64,000 bases of DNA from Nocardia bovistercoris (GTDB lineage: Bacteria > Actinomycetota > Actinomycetes > Mycobacteriales > Mycobacteriaceae). Shown here in pieces: positions 52,357 through 60,785 of the stretch. Numbering within the stretch: the stretch's first letter is position 1; each line of letters begins with the position of its first letter. The notes under the pieces are model-generated. The model had not been told where the DNA came from. It made no database searches and worked only from the letters and a program-made list of their open reading frames with translations. Location: positions 1 to 64,000 of the forward strand of contig NZ_JADMLG010000017.1 of assembly GCF_015674855.1 (NCBI RefSeq), read 5' to 3'. The position numbers and the translations under genes are program-made.

Positions 52357-52794
52357 ATGCTGTATCCGATCGAGATCAAGGTGAACCTCGAGGACGGGGT
52401 CGGCGCCGTCATGGACCGACTGGGCGATCCGCCACCCAGCGGCAAACGCCAGATCTGGTTCGCCGAAGACCGCGACGGCCTCGATTCCCACGAGCTACGA
52501 CTACTCGCCGCGGGGATCGTTCTCCGGCTCCGCAGCGGCGACGGGGACGACGACGCGACCGCGAAACTGCGCCCCGCGCCCGTCGAGCGACTCATCGCCC
52601 CGTGGGATCGACCGTTCACGACCGGCAGGCTGGAATATCGCGTCGAGGGAGACCGGTCCGGCGCCCGGCAGGTGTTGTCCGCGTCCGCTGTCACCAAGGA
52701 GACGCAGGGCTCACTGGCCGCGGCGGTGACGGGCGGCCGCGCGGATCCGGCGCTGTGGTCCTATCACGCGCGGTTTGTCACCGTCGGCGCCTGA
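52357..52794 (+). CDS. CYTH-like protein, C-terminally truncated
   Basis: A 145-residue protein matching the N-terminal half of CYTH-domain proteins: YPIEIKVNLEDG carries the ExK motif, and SHELRLLAAGIVLRLRSGDGDDDATAKLRPAP is the typical strand pair. Full members continue for a further ~60 residues of barrel strands, which I could not find in any frame after the stop, so the gene is likely truncated. CYTH proteins hydrolyse triphosphates or bind polyphosphate; loss of part of the tunnel would impair that. GTGAGAGGTG precedes the ATG. Confidence 0.55.
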   Translation: MLYPIEIKVNLEDGVGAVMDRLGDPPPSGKRQIWFAEDRDGLDSHELRLLAAGIVLRLRSGDGDDDATAKLRPAPVERLIAPWDRPFTTGRLEYRVEGDRSGARQVLSASAVTKETQGSLAAAVTGGRADPALWSYHARFVTVGA

Positions 52795-52975
52795 CCCGGG
52801 GCTGGACCCATGTCGATACTTCGTTCCCGGATACCACCTCCTCGTTCTCCGGCACGGTGACAACCGTCGCCGACGTGTTTTCCGCGGTGGTTTTCGTGAC
52901 CGGGACTTCGCGACTCCGCGTGAACCCGCATCGACCGCGGTACCGAGGCCGGCGCCGCGGCGGCGGCCCGCTCGC

Positions 52976-53776
52976 CTATCGTCCCGCGAGTTCGGCGACC
53001 ATCGGGGCGAGCTCCTCGGCGACGTGAGCGCCGAAGATGAAGTAGGAGAAGCCCATTTCGTCGCGGCGGCGCTGGATCTCCTCGGCGGCGGCCGCGGGGT
53101 CGTCGGGGAGCACGGTGAGGGCGTCGGCGGCGCGCAGGGCGGTGGGGTCGGTGTCGGGTGGCGCCATGTGCGGGGCGACGGTGTCGCCGACGACCGGCAC
53201 GGCGAGGGCGAGTTCGACAGCGGTGGAGTGGAATTCGCGGGCGAGGTGGGCGACTTCGGTGCGGGGCTGGTCGCCGAGGGCGAAGGTGACGGTGTCGGCG
53301 AGTTCGGCGGCGAGAGCTCTGGCTCGCCTGCCGAGCACGGCCATCGCGACGGGAGTGTGGCGGTCGAGGCCGTCGAGTTCGCGCAGTGTGGTCACGGTTT
53401 CGCGGATTCGGGTGAGCCGCTCGTTCGGGGGGACGTCGGGTTGTCCTTTGTCGCGGAGTTCGTGTTCGATTCCGGGTCTGCCTGTGCCGATGCCCATTTC
53501 GAAGCGGCCGTCGGTCATCAAGGTCAGGGAGTGGGCCTCCCATGCGGTCGTCCAGGCCGGGCGGAACGGTGTGGCGTATACCCAGGTGCCGACGCGCAGG
53601 TCGGTGTGGGCCGCCGCGGTGGCGAGCATGGGTCCCGGGGCCGGTTGGGTCTGGGGGAAGTCGGGGACGAGCAGTGTCGAATAGCCGAGGTCGGCGATGC
53701 GGCGCGCTCGGTCCCGCCAGGTCGCCACGTCGGTGGTGAGTGGGGCGACGACTCCGAATCGGAATGGTTTCGGCAT
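52976..53776 (-). CDS. LLM-class F420-dependent oxidoreductase
   Basis: A 266-residue luciferase-like protein: FRFGVVAPLTTDVATWRDRARRIADLGYSTLLVPDFPQT, LMTDGRFEMGIGTGRPG and the short C-terminal FSYFIFGAHVAEELAPMVAEL. The short length and the GTGRPG loop fit an F420-using actinobacterial subfamily. The substrate is unknown. AGGAG seven bases before the ATG at 53776 sets the start; an upstream ATG at 53812 lacks one. It lies 147 bases downstream of the alpha/beta hydrolase gene in the same direction. Confidence 0.85.
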   Translation of the reverse strand: MPKPFRFGVVAPLTTDVATWRDRARRIADLGYSTLLVPDFPQTQPAPGPMLATAAAHTDLRVGTWVYATPFRPAWTTAWEAHSLTLMTDGRFEMGIGTGRPGIEHELRDKGQPDVPPNERLTRIRETVTTLRELDGLDRHTPVAMAVLGRRARALAAELADTVTFALGDQPRTEVAHLAREFHSTAVELALAVPVVGDTVAPHMAPPDTDPTALRAADALTVLPDDPAAAAEEIQRRRDEMGFSYFIFGAHVAEELAPMVAELAGR

Positions 53777-53923
53777 GTGCGGTCTCCTGTTCGTCGGCGG
53801 CTTCGAAAGCATCGACGGGGGAGTCGGCCGAAACTCGTCGGTGCGGGCGAGATTTTCTGGAACCGAGGAAGTCGAAAGGCGGGAGGAGAATCCGAATGTG
53901 TTCCGGCGCAGACGAATCGGTGC

Positions 53924-54703
53924 TTACCCGTGTCGTGCCACGTCTTCGCAGAGGATGCTCGGCCAGCGGGCGAGGTCGGCGGGGGTGTGTGCGACTTCCA
54001 GTGTGGCTTTCGGCATCAGGTCCAGCAGTGCTTCGGCCGTCGACACCGGGTGAGCGGGGTCGTCGATCCAGGCCAATATCGTGGTGGGCACCCGGATCTC
54101 GGCGATGGCCTCGGGGGCGGGGAGGTCGCTGAGGGCGGCGCCGCGGAACAGGGATGGCAGTAGGTGTTCGGTGACGTCGGGGCCGGTTTCGGGGGTTCCG
54201 GCGGTGGCGGGCGGGCGGGGGGCGGCGAGGTCGGCGCTCAGGAAGGCATCGAGGCCCTGTTCCTCGATCAGGCGGGCGTTCTTGCGGTAGATGTCGGCCT
54301 TCGCCGCGCGGGTGCGCCAAGCGGTGGCGGGCACGAGCAGGGTGAGGCCCGCGAACCGGTCGGGGGCGCGCACGGCGGCGTGCAGCAGGGTTCCGGTGCC
54401 CATCGACGGGCCGACGCCGTGCACCTTTTCGCCCGGGAACCAGTGGTCGAGCAGCTTCAGCAGGTCGTCGGCCAGTGCGGGCCACCGGTAGTCCTCGGGG
54501 ACGGCGCGGCCCGTCGACTGGCCGTGGCCGCGCGCGTCGTAGCGCAACAGGCGGGTTCCGCTGAGTCCGCGGCCGAGGTCGAGGTCCATCAGGCGGTCGC
54601 GGTGGCGGCTGGAGGTGAGGCCGTGGAGTTGGACGACGGGGTGGCCACCCTCGTCGCTCAGTTCCACGTCGAGGTCGGCGCCGGGAACGCGGAAGGTCGG
54701 CAC
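53924..54703 (-). CDS. alpha/beta hydrolase
   Basis: A 259-residue alpha/beta hydrolase with an intact triad: the nucleophile in VGPSMGTGT, the acid in WIDDPAHPVS, and the histidine in LEVAHTPADLARWP. The oxyanion strand VVQLHGLTSSRH and LLRYDARGHGQST are typical of the esterase/haloperoxidase-like group. The GTG at 54703 has GGAGCC before it; the longer ATG form (54751) reads through the divergent promoter. The role is unknown. Confidence 0.85.
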   Translation of the reverse strand: MPTFRVPGADLDVELSDEGGHPVVQLHGLTSSRHRDRLMDLDLGRGLSGTRLLRYDARGHGQSTGRAVPEDYRWPALADDLLKLLDHWFPGEKVHGVGPSMGTGTLLHAAVRAPDRFAGLTLLVPATAWRTRAAKADIYRKNARLIEEQGLDAFLSADLAAPRPPATAGTPETGPDVTEHLLPSLFRGAALSDLPAPEAIAEIRVPTTILAWIDDPAHPVSTAEALLDLMPKATLEVAHTPADLARWPSILCEDVARHG

Positions 54704-54762
54704 GGTGGCTCCAGGGTATGGGCAAGAAGGGGATCGCTGGACAAGGAGCATAGGATACCGGC

Positions 54763-56529
54763 ATGCGGCTGACCAATGTGGCGCACCTGCGCCTGCCGTT
54801 CGGCCGACTGCTCGGCTTCGACGTCACCGCGGGGCGGGTGGGATGTGCGCTTCCCGTGTCCTTCGACCAGCGTCGTCACGTCGGGGCGGGCGACCGTGCG
54901 GGTTCGTGGATGGCGTTGTCCTTCAGGCTTTCCACGCCGGTGCCGCTCGACGATCTCGCGGCCGCCTGGCTGGCCGTGATCGAGCGGCACGGCACGCTGC
55001 GGTCGGTGTTCGAGCCGGGCGAGGACGGCGAGCCGCGACTGCACGAGGTCGATATCCGCCCCGGCGACTGGGTGGAGCACGTGATCGCGCCGGGGCAGGC
55101 GGTCAACGACGCGCTGCGCGCCGTGCTCGATCGCGCCTGTTCGCCGTATGGTCGTCCGTCGCACCGGCTCTGCGTGCTCGAGACCGCCGTGGGGCCGACG
55201 GTGGTGGTCGCCGCCGACCATTCGCACGTCGACATGTGGTCGATGCTGGTGATCGCGCGCGATCTGCTCGCCGCGCTGGCCGCGGTGCGGAAGGGGAGCG
55301 CGCCGTCGTTGTCGCCCGCGCCCGCCTTCGCCGAGCACACCCGCGCGCTGCGCAACCGCCCGCCCGCGCCCGCCGAGGTGCACCGCCGGTGGGCGGAAGT
55401 GCTCGCGAACAGCGGTGACGTGATGCCGCGGTTCCCGCTGTCGCTGGGGGAGGCGACGTTGCAGGAGGAACGCGTCGAGGTGCGCGATGTGCTCGACGTC
55501 GACGACAGCGCCGCGTTCTCGGCGCAGGCCCGCGACGACGGCGTCTCCACCCTGGCGCTGGTGGTGGGTGCGATGACCGAGGTCACCCTGGAGTTGGCGG
55601 GCACCGCGCTGCGGGCCGTGTTCCCGGTGCACAGCCGCTACGACACCACCTGGCACGACTCGGTGGGATGGTTCATCACCAACTCGGTGCTCGAATCGGC
55701 CGACCCCGACCCCCGCGCCAGCGCGGAAGCGGTGAAGGAGGCCGTTCGAATGGGGTCGTGGCCGCTGGAGGACATCCTGCGGCCGTGGGGCGGTATGCCC
55801 GAGGCGCCGGGGATGTTCGCGATCTCGTGGCTCGACCTGCGTCGGCTGCCGGTGCGGGTGGACGCGACCGGACTGGAGGCGCAGTACGTCGGCGCGACGA
55901 TCAGGACCGACGGCGTCATGCTGTGGTTCGTCCTCGACGAGGCGGGACTGCACCTGCGCTGCCGGTATCCGGACACCCCGGAGGCCCGCCTGCATGTCGG
56001 CGCCTGGCTCGACACGCTGATCGCCCGGCTGCGGTCGCGGGCGCGGGCCTCGGTGGGCGGTCTGCTTCGCCTCGGCGACCGGAGCTATCGGGTGCAGCGG
56101 GCCGAGCGCACCGACGTGCCCGCATTGGTCGAATTGCTCTCCGACGACGAGATAAGCCGTGCGCGTGAGGGTTCCGAGATCGCGCGCTACGAGGAGGCAT
56201 ACGACGCGATCACCAGGGACGCCTCGCATTATCTCGCGGTGGTCAGGGACGAGGGCGACCGGATCGTCGGCACCATGCAACTCACCATCATTCCCGGGCT
56301 GTCCCGCGGCGGCGCCACCCGCCTGCAGATCGAAGGGGTCAGGGTCGCCGCCTCGGAACGTTCGCGCGGTATCGGCACGGCGATGCTCGAGTGGGCGCAC
56401 GAGCACGGCAGGCACCGGGGCGCGGTGCTCGCACAGGTCACCACGGACCGGGTTCGGGAGCGGGCGCACGCGTTCTATGCGCGGCTCGGGTACGACAACA
56501 GTCACGTCGGGCTGAAGCGGGCGCTCTGA
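54763..56529 (+). CDS. condensation-domain/GNAT fusion protein
   Basis: A 588-residue two-domain protein. Residues ~1-435 have the NRPS-condensation/acyltransferase fold. The active-site segment DHSHVDMW (152-159) keeps the second His and Asp of HHxxxD but has Asp in the first His position, and SVGWFITNSV is the later latch motif. Residues ~445-588 form a GNAT N-acetyltransferase domain (LQIEGVRVAASERSRGIGTAMLEWAHEHG, and HAFYARLGYDNSHVGLKR). No adenylation or carrier domain is present. It may esterify or acylate a lipid or small molecule with two acyl-transfer steps. The start is the ATG at 54763, divergent from the hydrolase. Confidence 0.82.
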   Translation: MRLTNVAHLRLPFGRLLGFDVTAGRVGCALPVSFDQRRHVGAGDRAGSWMALSFRLSTPVPLDDLAAAWLAVIERHGTLRSVFEPGEDGEPRLHEVDIRPGDWVEHVIAPGQAVNDALRAVLDRACSPYGRPSHRLCVLETAVGPTVVVAADHSHVDMWSMLVIARDLLAALAAVRKGSAPSLSPAPAFAEHTRALRNRPPAPAEVHRRWAEVLANSGDVMPRFPLSLGEATLQEERVEVRDVLDVDDSAAFSAQARDDGVSTLALVVGAMTEVTLELAGTALRAVFPVHSRYDTTWHDSVGWFITNSVLESADPDPRASAEAVKEAVRMGSWPLEDILRPWGGMPEAPGMFAISWLDLRRLPVRVDATGLEAQYVGATIRTDGVMLWFVLDEAGLHLRCRYPDTPEARLHVGAWLDTLIARLRSRARASVGGLLRLGDRSYRVQRAERTDVPALVELLSDDEISRAREGSEIARYEEAYDAITRDASHYLAVVRDEGDRIVGTMQLTIIPGLSRGGATRLQIEGVRVAASERSRGIGTAMLEWAHEHGRHRGAVLAQVTTDRVRERAHAFYARLGYDNSHVGLKRAL

Positions 56530-56742
56530 CGGGTCGCCTGGTCCGACACACCGGCTCGGTGTGCTCGGGACCGCGGTGGGGTAGCCGATCATCGGCACGT
56601 CGACATGCGGTCGACGCCGACGACCGCGCGAACGGGGTCGCCTCGTCCGACACAGCCCGCGGCGATCGAACCGCCGTGGCGGCGTGCGCGTCGAGTCCGG
56701 ACCGTGTCGGTGGCCGTTCCCGCTCGGGTGGAGAATGGGCGG

Positions 56743-58332
56743 ATGCAGCCGCACGGGACCGCGCTCGGTTCGGGAGAGGGGTTGAGCAGAGCTGAACTGC
56801 TCGCCGCGATATCGCTCGCGATCGACCTCGGGCTGGGGCAGCCGATGGAGCACATGCTGCGGTCGTCGCTGATCGCGACGCGGATCGCCGAGCGGATGGA
56901 ACTCGAGCCGCGTCAGCGGGCGACCGTGTATTACGCGAATCTGGTGGGGTGGATCGGTTGTCACGCCGATTCCCACGAACTCGCCGCGCTCTTCGGTGAC
57001 GACATCGCTTTCCGGGCCGACACCTACACGGTCGATATGGTCGGCCTGCCGTTCCTGCGGCTGATGATGAGCCATGTCGGACGCGGATCGCCGGGATGGG
57101 AACGCGCCGTCCGCGCCACCGCCTTCCTGGTGACGGCCCGCAGCCGGGTCGCCACGCTGATCCAGTCGCATTGCGGTTCGGCCGGGGTGCTCTCGGATCG
57201 GATGGGGTTGGACGAGCAGGTCGGCAAGGCGTTGGCGCACGTCTTCGAACGGTGGGACGGTCGTGGGCTGCCCAACGGTTCGCGCGGTGACGACATTCCG
57301 GTCGAGATCCACATCGCGCATGTCTCGGATGTCGTCGAGGTGCAGCTGCGCACGGGTGGGCTCGCGCGGGCGAAGGATGTGGTGCGTTCGCGGGCGGGCG
57401 GGCGGTTCAGTCCGGCGGTGGCCGCGGTGTTCGACCGGGACGCGGCGGCGATCGTGGACGGATTGCTGGATGTCGATGTCTGGACGGCGGCATTGGCGCG
57501 CGCACCGGATCGCGACCGGACCCTCACACCCGAGGAGAGCGACGAATTGCTCGGCGCCATGGCCGATTTCGCCGATCTCAAATCGCCTTTCGCCCTTGGA
57601 CATTCGCGCGGCGTGGCGAAGCTGGCGGGCGCGGCGGCTCGGCATCTCGGCATGCCGTCGGCCGAGATCACGCATCTCTACCGCGCCGGTCTGGTGCACG
57701 GGCTCGGCAAATTGGGTGTGTCCAACCGGATCTGGGAGAAGAAGGGGCCGCTCACCACCGCCGAACGGGAGCGGGTTCGGATGTATCCGGATCTGACCGG
57801 GCGGATATTGCGGCGGGTCGGCGGTTTGGAGTCGGTGGTGCCGCTCGCGATGAAGCATCGGGAGCGGATCGACGGGTCGGGATTCCCGAGGGGGATCGGC
57901 GGAGCGGAGTTGACCGCGGGTGATCGGTTGCTGGCCGCGGCCGACGCGTATCAGCGACTGCTCGAGCCGCGCTCCTACCGGCCGCCGTTCGATCCGTCCG
58001 ACGCGGCCGATCGGTTGCGTGAGCAGGCGCACGCGGGACGCCTCGACGCCGAGTCCGTCGCCGCCGTGCTCGCGGTGGTCGCGCCGCGCGCGTCCCGGCG
58101 GACGCCGTGGCCCGCCGGGCTGACCGACCGTGAGGTCGAGATCCTGCGGCTCGTCGCGCAGGGCCGGTCGAACAAGGAGATCGCCGCCGAACTCTTCATC
58201 GCCGAGAAGACCGCGCGCAATCACGTCGAACGCGTCTACACGAAACTCGGGGTCAACAACCGCACGCAGGCCGGTCTCGCGGCGATCGACCGGGGACTCG
58301 CGGTGTCCCCGGTCAAATCGGTCGGAAGCTGA
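56743..58332 (+). CDS. HD-GYP-like/LuxR-type regulator with altered HD motif
   Basis: A 529-residue regulator with two HD-GYP-like halves and a C-terminal LuxR HTH (LTDREVEILRLVAQGRSNKEIAAELFIAEKTARNHVERVY). The first half has GCHADSHE and FERWDGRGLPNG. The second has KHRERIDGSGFPRG (371-384), but its expected HD pair reads H319-G320 in LVHGLGKLGVSN, so one metal ligand is lost. It may bind a nucleotide without hydrolysing it and relay this to DNA binding. The ATG at 56743 follows GGTGGAGAATGGGCGG. The preceding ~210 bases carry no gene. Confidence 0.82.
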   Translation: MQPHGTALGSGEGLSRAELLAAISLAIDLGLGQPMEHMLRSSLIATRIAERMELEPRQRATVYYANLVGWIGCHADSHELAALFGDDIAFRADTYTVDMVGLPFLRLMMSHVGRGSPGWERAVRATAFLVTARSRVATLIQSHCGSAGVLSDRMGLDEQVGKALAHVFERWDGRGLPNGSRGDDIPVEIHIAHVSDVVEVQLRTGGLARAKDVVRSRAGGRFSPAVAAVFDRDAAAIVDGLLDVDVWTAALARAPDRDRTLTPEESDELLGAMADFADLKSPFALGHSRGVAKLAGAAARHLGMPSAEITHLYRAGLVHGLGKLGVSNRIWEKKGPLTTAERERVRMYPDLTGRILRRVGGLESVVPLAMKHRERIDGSGFPRGIGGAELTAGDRLLAAADAYQRLLEPRSYRPPFDPSDAADRLREQAHAGRLDAESVAAVLAVVAPRASRRTPWPAGLTDREVEILRLVAQGRSNKEIAAELFIAEKTARNHVERVYTKLGVNNRTQAGLAAIDRGLAVSPVKSVGS

Positions 58333-58347
58333 CCCTCGGAACTCGGC

Positions 58348-60045
58348 TCAGCGGCTCGCGCCGGGCCGGGACCGCCGGTCGAGGACCCAGATCGTGGCCA
58401 GTACGAGAGCGACGGTGAACGAGACGAGCACGAGCAGACTGCCGCCGGCGCCGCCGTGGAAGGTGTCACCGTAGACGGACACGGCGGCGGTTTGCCGCTC
58501 GAGGTCCAGGTCGCGACCCAGCGCTTCGAACGCGAAGCGGTTGGACAGGCCGAGGCTCATCACACGTCCGGGCAGGGTCATGCCGTCGACGGGGACGATC
58601 GCGCCACCGAACAGCACCTGCGGGAAGCAGAGCATCGGCAGGGCGAGCGCGGCCTGCGCGGCGTTGGAGACCGCGGCCGAGGCGAGCAGTCCGAGGGCGA
58701 GCGCCGAGGTCGCCTCGATCACGATCGTCACGAACAGCAGCGCGAACACGTCCCATCCCAGGCCGGGGAGCCTGCCGAGCGCCCACAGCACACCGAGCAG
58801 CAGCGCGCTCACACCCGCAAGCACCGGAAGCAGCGCGGCGACCTTCGAGGCCACGTAGGCGCTCACGCTCAGCCCCGCGAGGCGTTCGCGCCGGAAGACC
58901 GCCATCTCCCCGACGATCTGGAGCAGGCCGTAGGTGAGGCCGAAGAAGAAGCCCGCGAACGCGATCCAGAACACGATCTGGACCGGGCCGAGGTCGGCGT
59001 CGCTGCGGGGAACCAACGCGTCGCGCTGGAACAGGGTCGCCATCATGGCGGTGACCAGCACCGGTGAGCCGAGCAGGACCGCCAGGGTCAACCGGTTGCG
59101 AAGCAGGACATCGACATTGCGGCGGGTCAGCAGCCACCATTGCCGGACCGCGCCCGCGCGGCGGATCTCCGGGGTGGCCTGCTGCGCGGAGGTGGGCCGT
59201 GGCTTCGACATCCGGCCGCTGTCGGCGAATCGCCGCGCCCAGGTCTGCGGGGAGTCCTCACGAGCCAGTCGGTCGTAGACGTCCTCGAGGTTCTCGACGC
59301 CGAAGTAGTGGCGAGCCTCGGTCGGGCTGCCGGTGAAAGCCAGGTGGCCGTCGCGGGCCAGGAAGACCACCCGGTCACAGCGGTCGATGCCGGTCGGCTC
59401 GTGGGTCGTGAGTACCACGGTGACGCCGCGTTCGGTGAGTCGGCGCAGCAGTCGCATCACGTCGGCCGCGGTGGACGGGTCGAGTCCCGAGGTGGGTTCG
59501 TCGAGGAAGAACAGACGCGGCCGGGTCAGCAGTTCGACGGCGATGCTCGCCCGCTTGCGTTGGCCGCCGGACAGCGATCGGACCGGCACCTCGGCGCGGT
59601 CGGCCAGATCGAGGTCGCGCATGGTCTCCTCGACCACCCGGTCCGCCTCGGCCGCCGAGGTGCCCTCCGGCAGCCGCAGGCGTGCCGCGTAGCGCAGCGT
59701 GCGGCGCAGCGACATCTCGAGGTGGATGATGTCCTCCTGCGGCACGTATCCGATGCGGGAATCGGTGCGGGTCCCGCGCACGACGCCGTCGTGCCGGACC
59801 TCCCCGGTTGTCGGTGGTCGCAGTCCCGCCAGGATCTCGAGCAACGTGCTCTTCCCGGCCCCGCTGCCGCCCGCGATCGCGACCAGTTCGCCCGGTTCCA
59901 CCGCCAGCGACAGCTCCCGCAGAATCCGCCGCTCACCGACCTGTCGGCTCACCTCGACCGCGTCGACCCGCCCGCCGGGCACGTGATCGGTTGTGCGCGT
60001 GGCGAATCGGTCGGCGGTCCGTGTTTCGAAAGTTGCCTCGGTCAT
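58348..60045 (-). CDS. ABCG-type ABC transporter (ATPase plus membrane domain)
   Basis: A 565-residue half-transporter with the ATPase at the N-terminus. Walker A is AGGSGAGKSTLLEILAG, the signature is SLSGGQRKRASIAVELLTRP, Walker B is LFFLDEPTSGLDPST, and the H-loop is VVLTTHEPTG. An ABC2-type membrane domain with about six helices follows (VLLRNRLTLAVLLGSPVLVTAMMATLF, GSLLVLVSFTVALVLATIWVL). ABCG-type exporters work as dimers moving lipids or drugs. There is no FHA domain. The ATG is at 60045, and the gene diverges from the DM13 gene. Confidence 0.9.
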   Translation of the reverse strand: MTEATFETRTADRFATRTTDHVPGGRVDAVEVSRQVGERRILRELSLAVEPGELVAIAGGSGAGKSTLLEILAGLRPPTTGEVRHDGVVRGTRTDSRIGYVPQEDIIHLEMSLRRTLRYAARLRLPEGTSAAEADRVVEETMRDLDLADRAEVPVRSLSGGQRKRASIAVELLTRPRLFFLDEPTSGLDPSTAADVMRLLRRLTERGVTVVLTTHEPTGIDRCDRVVFLARDGHLAFTGSPTEARHYFGVENLEDVYDRLAREDSPQTWARRFADSGRMSKPRPTSAQQATPEIRRAGAVRQWWLLTRRNVDVLLRNRLTLAVLLGSPVLVTAMMATLFQRDALVPRSDADLGPVQIVFWIAFAGFFFGLTYGLLQIVGEMAVFRRERLAGLSVSAYVASKVAALLPVLAGVSALLLGVLWALGRLPGLGWDVFALLFVTIVIEATSALALGLLASAAVSNAAQAALALPMLCFPQVLFGGAIVPVDGMTLPGRVMSLGLSNRFAFEALGRDLDLERQTAAVSVYGDTFHGGAGGSLLVLVSFTVALVLATIWVLDRRSRPGASR

Positions 60046-60241
60046 GACCGGTGACCTCCTGATTCCTGAACTCGCTTCGTCATATCCCGATCATCGGCCG
60101 GTCACCCCCGCGCCCACATGGGGCGTTTGCCTCAAATCACCGCGGACGACATCTGACGAATCCCTGACGAGTGGCGCGTTCGGGTCGCGTTCGGGCGGCG
60201 AGCGTAGTTGAGTCGGGGGTGATACTTCAGCTTCGGAGGGC

Positions 60242-60778
60242 ATGATGTCGTCTGTTCGTCGGATCGTTCGCGCGCCCCTCACCTGGGTGCTGATCGTGGT
60301 TGTCGCCGCCGCGCTCGGGGTCGGGGCCGCGCTGTTCCAACCGTGGCGGTTGTTCACCGATACCGTGGTGAACGAGGCGGCGCCCACTGTCGCGGCCGCC
60401 CCGGGGGATGGACCACGGCGGGAACCGCGGACCTTGTCGCGCGGTGAGTTCGTCTCGCACGAGCACGACACCACCGGTAGTGCGGTTGTGCTCGAATTGC
60501 CGGATGGGACAAGGGTTCTGCGTTTGGAGAACTTGGATACCTCCAATGGGCCCGACCTGCGGGTGTGGCTCACTGACGCGCCGGTTCTGGATGGCCGTTC
60601 GGGCTGGTTCGTCTTCGACGACGGTGCGCGGGTCGATCTGGGTGCGCTGGAGGGCAACAAGGGCAGTCAGAACTACGCCATACCGTCCGATGCGGACTTG
60701 AGCGCACTCACCAGCGTCACCGTGTGGTGCCAGCGGTTCCACGTGTCATTCGGTGCGGCTCGTCTCATCTTGTCGTAG
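60242..60778 (+). CDS. DM13-domain membrane-anchored protein
   Basis: A 178-residue protein: an N-terminal transmembrane helix (about residues 13-33), an Ala/Pro linker and a DM13 domain from ~60 (SRGEFVSHEHDTTGSAVVLELPDGTRVLRLENLDTSNGPDLRVWLTDA, then the cysteine in VTVWCQRFHVSFGAARL). DM13 domains are thought to be redox-active through this cysteine. The domain would face outside the cell. The ATG at 60242 has GGAGGGCATG before it; an ATG three bases later is equal. It converges with the sigma gene. Confidence 0.85.
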   Translation: MMSSVRRIVRAPLTWVLIVVVAAALGVGAALFQPWRLFTDTVVNEAAPTVAAAPGDGPRREPRTLSRGEFVSHEHDTTGSAVVLELPDGTRVLRLENLDTSNGPDLRVWLTDAPVLDGRSGWFVFDDGARVDLGALEGNKGSQNYAIPSDADLSALTSVTVWCQRFHVSFGAARLILS

Positions 60779-60785
60779 CGGTGAT

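Noticed and set aside
52775..54163. Continuation of the CYTH-like protein in another frame
   Set aside because: None of the frames after 52794 shows the missing CYTH strands, so a simple frameshift does not explain the short protein.
54658..58224. Long minus-strand frame of nearly 1200 codons
   Set aside because: Antisense to the condensation-GNAT and HD-GYP/LuxR genes, both with clear motifs; a typical high-GC shadow.
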